From: Aspidiotus rigidus
Lineage: Eukaryota; Arthropoda; Insecta; Hemiptera; Diaspididae
NCBI GenBank assembly: GCA_035079385.1
Contig: JAVHKY010000053.1
Coordinates: 2,852,001 to 2,916,000 of the forward strand
Direction: 5' to 3'
Length of the DNA stretch: 64,000 bases
Positions 59,216 through 64,000 of this stretch are shown here, piece by piece. A program made the translations under genes and the position numbers. The notes under the pieces were generated by a model. The model ran no database searches and was not told the DNA's origin. It saw only the letters and a list, made by a program, of their open reading frames with translations. How positions within the stretch are numbered: the first letter of the stretch is position 1; every line of letters starts with the position of its first letter.

Positions 59216-60837
59216 CATGGAACCTGTTTTATGGGGGGCTATTTGAGAAATCTGCCGTCCGCCGTGCGCCGTCCAGCGAAAAACTTAGAAAAATTTCGAC
59301 CCTCGAGTCATATATGATAGGAGAGGGACTTAGAAAAATTTCGACTCTCGGGCTATATATGATAGGAGGGGGACTTAGAAAAATTTCGACTCTCGAGCCA
59401 CATATGATAGGAGAGGGACTTGGAAAAATTTCGACTCTCGAGCTATATATGATAGGAGGGGGACTTAGAAAAATTTCGACTCTCGAGCTATATATGATAG
59501 AAGGGGGACTTAGAAAAATTTCGACTCTCGAGCCATATATGATAGGAGAGGGACAGAAGAATTTCGAGTCTCGAGCTATATATGAAAGAAGGGGGACTTA
59601 GAAGAATTTCGAGTCTCGAGCTATATATAATAGGGGGGGGGACTTGGAAAAATTTCGACTCTCGAGCTATATATGATAGAAGAGGGACTTAGAAAAATTT
59701 CGACTCTCGGGGTATATATGATAGGAGGGGGACTTGGAAAAATTTCGACTCTCGAGCTATATATGATAGAAGAGGGACTTAGAAAAATTTCGACTCTCGA
59801 GCCATATATGATAGAAGAGGGACTTGGAAAAATTTCGACTCTCGAGCCATATATGATAGAAGGGGGACTTGGAAAAATTTCGACTCTCGAGCCATATATG
59901 ATAGGAGAGGGACTTAGAAAAATTTCGACTCTCGAGCTATATATGATAGAAGGGGGACTTAGAAAAATTTCGACTCTCGAGCCATATATGATAGGAGAGG
60001 GACTTAGAAAAATTTCGACTCTCGAGCTATATATGATAGAAGGGGGACTTGGAAAAATTTCGACTGTCGAGCTATATATGATCTAGGCTTCCTTGAATTT
60101 TCAATACCAAATCTCATTCGAATCATAAAACAGGTTCCCTGCGTTCCTCGTTTAACTTCGTTAAGGAAGCCGTAATTTTTTCTAAGTCCCTCTCCTATCA
60201 TATGTGGCTCGAGAGTCGAAATTTTTCCAGTCCCCCTCCTATCATATATGGCTCGAGAGTCCAAATTTTTCTAAGTCCCCCTCCTATCATATATGGCTCG
60301 AGAGTCGAAATTTTTCTGAGTCCCCCTTCTATCATATATAGCTCGAGAGTCGAAATTTTTCCAAGTCCCCCTCCTATCATCTATAGCTCGAGAGTCGAAA
60401 TTTTTTCTAAGTCCCTCTCCTATCATATGTGGCTCGAGAGTCGAAATTTTTCCAGTCCCCCTATTATCATATATGGCTCGAGAGTCGAAATTTTTCCAAG
60501 TCCCCCTCCTATCATATATAGCTCGAGAGTCGAAATTTTCCAAGTCCCCCTCCTATCATATATGGCTCGAGAGTTGAAATTTTTCCAAGTCCCCCTTCTA
60601 TCATATATAGCTCGAGAGTCGAAATTTTTCCAAGTCCCTCTCCTATCATATATGGCTCGAGGGTCGAAATTTTTCTAAGTCCGCCTTCTATCATATATAG
60701 CTCGAGAGTCGAAATTTTTCCAAGTTCCTCTCCTATCATATATGGCTCGAGGGTCGAAATTTTTCTAAGTTTTTCGCTGGACGGCGGACGGCGGACGCCA
60801 GATTTCTCAAATAGCCCCCCATAAAACAGGTTCCCTG
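59216..60837. mobile_element. foldback element with 45-bp tandem arms and TTAA flanks
   Basis: The element is 1,622 bp. Its ends are inverted (left catggaacctgttttatggg, right the reverse complement of cagggaacctgttttatggg) and both abut TTAA (59212-59215, 60838-60841), the target used by piggyBac-type transposases. Inside the left end lies gaaatctgccgtccgccgtg, then about 18 copies of a 45-bp unit (cttagaaaaatttcgactct, cgagctatatatgatagga) to 60,084. The centre (60,085-60,180) is followed by about 13 reverse copies to 60,765. Each unit has a CTCGAG site. Because 45 is a multiple of three, a 15-residue repeat is open in several frames; I do not regard it as coding. Confidence 0.88.
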
Positions 60838-60841
60838 TTAA

Positions 60842-61560
60842 ATAAACTACTAGGATTGGAAATCTAATCAAACAGTCCTAGAGAGGAGAAGACTACGGAA
60901 CTACTTGAGAAGATTTAGAATGCAGAGGTTCACAGATTCGAATTTTTTCAAGTCCACTCCTCTATAAAAGATAGAAAAGCATGGCGAAATCTGGTCAGGG
61001 TTATTGATGACATCACGAAGGTCTGAAGAAAATGATTTCCGGAACGAAACTGTAACCCCACAGCTCTTAGCCTAAAATTCTCCTCTGGGTCCAGCTTATG
61101 TTCAGGCCAAAGCTCCATATAGTTCATACTCAGAAAGAGAGTTTTAATTTGGGGAGTTTTTGGTTAAAATCCTTAAGTTATTCGTGGTCCAATTTTTATG
61201 CCTCCAGTAAAAATTTAGTTCAAGGCTCTATAATTATAGCCTAGATTGAATGTTCGGAGTTCAATCTTCCTCTGGGGGCACTTCTGCAGAGATTAGTAAA
61301 TTCAAAAGTTTTCATGTCTCCCCTCTAGATAAGGAACGACACTCGGAATCTCCACAATGGGTTAACGCCAATGATGACGTCAAAAAAATCGGGAGCGGAC
61401 GATTTCTGAAAATGTTACACCCATACCTCGAAATTAGTCTGAATATAAGAAATCTTAACCTGAAATATTCCTCTAGCCCTACTTCGTGTTTAGCCCGAGA
61501 CTCCACTAGAGTAGCCCAGCCTATAAGTTCCTTAAAATCTTTTAGGAAGTTCTTGCTCGA
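60842..61560. other. intergenic, no gene seen
   Basis: The block aattttttcaagtccactcc near 60,940 recurs near 62,608. A 126-codon open frame at 61,250-61,630 has no domain and overlaps the start of the LINE fragment. Nothing else recognised. Confidence 0.4.
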
Positions 61561-61569
61561 ACTTTTTTC

Positions 61570-62275
61570 AATTTACGAAATAAAGTTAAGGTCGTTGATG
61601 ACGTCAACAACTCCTATGACACTGCAGTAAGAAATCTTCAAAACGCCGTTGATCTGATATCTGCCTGGGCTAAACGGTGGAAAACTGACATAAATAAGCA
61701 CAAGTCGGTTAGGGTTGACTTTTCCTTGCGTCCCCATACTTACACCCCTACAGTTATTATTGGGGCTCCGATTCCAACTGCGACATATGCACACTACCTT
61801 GGATTGCACCTAGACTGCAAGCTAAGCTAACAGGAGTACGTTAAAGCTAAAGCTGCAGTGAAACCGTTTTCATTGGCTTCTTGGTCGACGCTTCAACCTC
61901 AGGCCTAGCCAACAAGAGGTTGATCTACTCAACGATCTTCAAGCCCGTGTGGTCGAATGGAAATGAGCCATGGGGAACCACCACAGACTCGAACTGACTA
62001 GTAATAGAACGTTTCCAAAACGAATTCTTGCGAACTATAACCAATGAATGCGCCGTTCTACATCACCAATGACCAGATCCGAACCGACCTTAGGCTGGAC
62101 TCCATTAGTGAAACTATCAAAACAAAGTCAATCCACTACATCAAGAGACTACACAATCACCCCAATGTTGAGGCTATTCAATTACTAGAAGATCAAAGTG
62201 ACAAACGCCGACTGAAACGCCGCCATCCGCTCGACCTAGCGTTTTAAATTTTAATTTAATAAAGCTAGTTGAGTT
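61570..62275 (+). pseudogene. Jockey-like LINE, 3' end of reverse-transcriptase ORF
   Basis: Plus-strand frames give AVRNLQNAVDLISAWAKRWK, TDINKHKSVRVDFSLR, TVIIGAPIPTATYAHYLGLH and LDCKLS, then after breaks FQNEFLRTITNE, then NAPFYITNDQIRTDLRLDSI and DKRRLKRRHPLDLAF and a stop. This is the final part of Jockey-clade reverse transcriptases (the W..KW.I.IN..K and YLGL.LD motifs and the RLKR.HP.DL end). Several frameshifts and an in-frame stop after LDCKLS make it dead. The 3' tail aatttaataaagctagttg follows at once. Confidence 0.85.
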
Positions 62276-62279
62276 TTAC

Positions 62280-63205
62280 CTTGTTTCAATCAAGTATGCT
62301 AGTTCATTCCCTTAAACCTCAAGTCATATTGCTTTGATCATATTTGGTGAATGATGTATCAATATATTAAGCAGTTCCAGAATAAACAATTTAAAACAAA
62401 ATTCATGACGTCACGCCCTTCTTGACGATAAATTAACCAAGCGCGAACCTAGTTTATTACCAGGTGCAGAGATTTGACTTGAAGGGTCTTAGCCTGAAAT
62501 CCTCTCCCAGGCCTAAATCATGTTATAGTCGCAGTCCAGCTTTTTGAAAAATTTAGCAAAAGACTCTTTGGTTATAGCCTAGATCAAAGGTACCTTCCTC
62601 TGGACTGATTCAAATTTTTTCAAGTCCATCTTTTACAGAGGATTGGAACTCGAAAGGCTCTAGCCGGGTAAGGGGGGGGGGAGATGGCCTTGGTTGGAAA
62701 CTGTTTCAAATGTTCGTCAAAATGTTGTCCCCAATGAGAAAACTCGAAATCCAAAGAATTGGACCCATCCGCTCACCCACATGGGCTGCAGAGTTATTTT
62801 TAGGCCTAAAATCCAATGGCTGTATCTCAGGCAATAATGATCGCACAGCAATGTAACTTCGGGAAATTTTAGTACATGTAAACGTTCATCCATGGAATTT
62901 TTTTCAAAAAAAATCATTCATATTTTCCTTAGTTTCTAGCAATAACAAAACTTCAAACTCGAATAAAAAAAATCGGGGGGGGAGGCGCCTGGGGAAAATC
63001 ATTCGTTTGAAGCGCCATACCCTCTACTACAACATACATGAGTATCATAGTCCTCGGTGAGGTGGAATATTCCCAAAAAAATCAATATGAATTTCTGTGA
63101 TTTTTCCATGAATAGCGGGGTGAACTATGACTGCTACCGCAATAGACCGCGACAAATCAATAGTCAATGTTCGAGGTGAAAAATACGCACTCCTCCGTGG
63201 GATGA
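62280..63205. other. intergenic, no gene seen
   Basis: Low-complexity and AT-rich; poly-G runs near 62,668 and 62,980. Nothing coding is supported. Confidence 0.4.
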
Positions 63206-63209
63206 AATG

Positions 63210-64000
63210 GGAATGTTGATAGACCAAAAATATATTTTTAGTATTTCGTTTATCGATTTGGTCAATTCTTATGTAAACACGTCCACCGATTAGGTGGAGT
63301 ATGTTAGATTGAGAAAAATATGTAGTTGAAAAATTCTCCAGTCGCTGGAACAGTCGGAAAATAGTAGAGAAGTGAGAAAATCCACTCTTTCAACCTGGAG
63401 AACTGCGATTTTTCATATTTCATTCATCAATTAGGTAAGTAAACATGTCCGCCGAGTTTGAAAAAAATTGTCAAAAAATTCTCCAGCCGCTGTCGAACGT
63501 TTTGGAAATGACAAATAATCGAGAAAATCCACTTTTTTACCCTGGAGGGCCGTGAGTTTAGGTATTGCATTCATCAAATAGGTCAGTTCTCATTTAAACA
63601 CATCTGCCGAGTTCGAAAAGAGTAGTCAAAAAATTCTGCAAATGCTGGAACGTTCTGGAAATGACAAAAAATCGAGATAATCCACTTTTTCACCCTGGAG
63701 GACCATGAGTTTAAGTATTTTGTTTATCAATTAGGTCAATTCATAAGTAAACATGTCCGCCGGGTTTAAAAAAAAATTATCAAAAAATTCTCCAGTCACT
63801 GGAACGTTCTGGAAATGACAAATAATCGGGAAACTCCACTTTTCACCCTAGAGGACCGTGAGTTTTGGTATTTCATTCATCAAATGGGTCACTTCTTACG
63901 TAAACATGTCCGCTGAGTGTGAAAAAAATGGTGAAAAAATTCTCCAGTCACTGGAACGTTCTGGAAGTGACAAAAAATCGAGAAAATCCACTTTTTCACC
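63210..64000. repeat. satellite, about 155-bp unit, runs off the window
   Basis: The anchor taaacatgtccgccgag starts diverged units near 63,273, 63,438, 63,593, 63,744 and 63,901. Each continues with aaattctccagtcactggaa, cgttctggaaatgacaaa and atcgagaaaatccacttttt. Spacing is about 151-165 bp. The array is cut by the window end, so its true length is unknown. Confidence 0.9.

Noticed and set aside
59314..60086. Long plus-strand frames encoding a 15-residue repeat (MIGGGLRKISTLELY type)
   Set aside because: They arise because the 45-bp tandem unit is a multiple of three; equally long frames occur on the other strand and in the mirrored arm. No promoter, splice or composition evidence for a protein.
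59287..60765. Regular short direct repeats as a CRISPR array
   Set aside because: There are no unique spacers between units, the array reverses orientation in the middle, and the genome is eukaryotic.

Overview
The window is eukaryotic, intron-rich, AT-rich animal DNA. Genes are split into phase-consistent exons with GT..AG borders and there are no operons. The aquaporin is of the insect type, and every mobile-element fragment is of a class common in arthropods (Penelope-like, R1, Jockey, hAT, a mariner-like terminus). Together these point to an insect. The short words built on taggtacc/cctaggta and the aquaporin type suggest a hemipteran, perhaps a scale insect or mealybug, but that is inference.

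Real genes, in order: (1) 6.8-8.0 kb minus, a two-exon orphan gene with a signal-peptide-like start; (2) 8.3-10.2 kb minus, a BTB-BACK-kelch protein with a nine-codon first exon; (3) 17.3-19.4 kb minus, a complete five-exon aquaporin whose two NPA boxes read NPC and NPF; (4) 22.6-27.3 kb minus, a complete cytoplasmic dynein intermediate chain with two in-phase cassette exons; (5) 27.9-28.6 kb plus, complete TRAPPC3/Bet3, head to head with the dynein gene; (6) 31.8 to at least 57.2 kb minus, a secretin/adhesion-family seven-transmembrane receptor in eight recognised exons, with introns swollen by repeats. A single orphan exon lies near 2.7 kb.

The rest is repeat-dominated. Penelope-like retroelement pieces lie at 4.1, 6.1, 32.2, 46.7 and 52.4 kb, R1-clade LINE at 41.2-42.6 kb, Jockey-like LINE at 61.6-62.2 kb, another LINE end at 58.1-58.5 kb and a hAT transposase end at 13.0 kb. 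A hAT-like MITE family with clear 8-bp target duplications lies at 11.9-12.8 and 16.3-16.8 kb. Two large foldback elements have arms built of tandem repeats: 52.76-56.27 kb (about 150-bp units) and 59.2-60.8 kb (45-bp units, flanked by TTAA). An AT-rich minisatellite lies at 43.3-44.0 kb and a roughly 155-bp satellite runs off the right edge from 63.2 kb.

The most unusual non-coding stretch is 34.3-39.2 kb, inside a receptor intron. There, successive tracts are each dominated by permutations of a different short palindromic word (TCGA, ATCGAT, TTAGCTAA, TTGGTCAA/TTGACCAA, AACATGTT, TTAAGCTTAA). The housekeeping pair (dynein intermediate chain and TRAPPC3) shares a short intergenic region and concerns membrane traffic and motor transport; nothing suggests that the other genes work together. 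No prokaryotic, viral or CRISPR content was found. All calls are by eye from the sequence; no database search was run.
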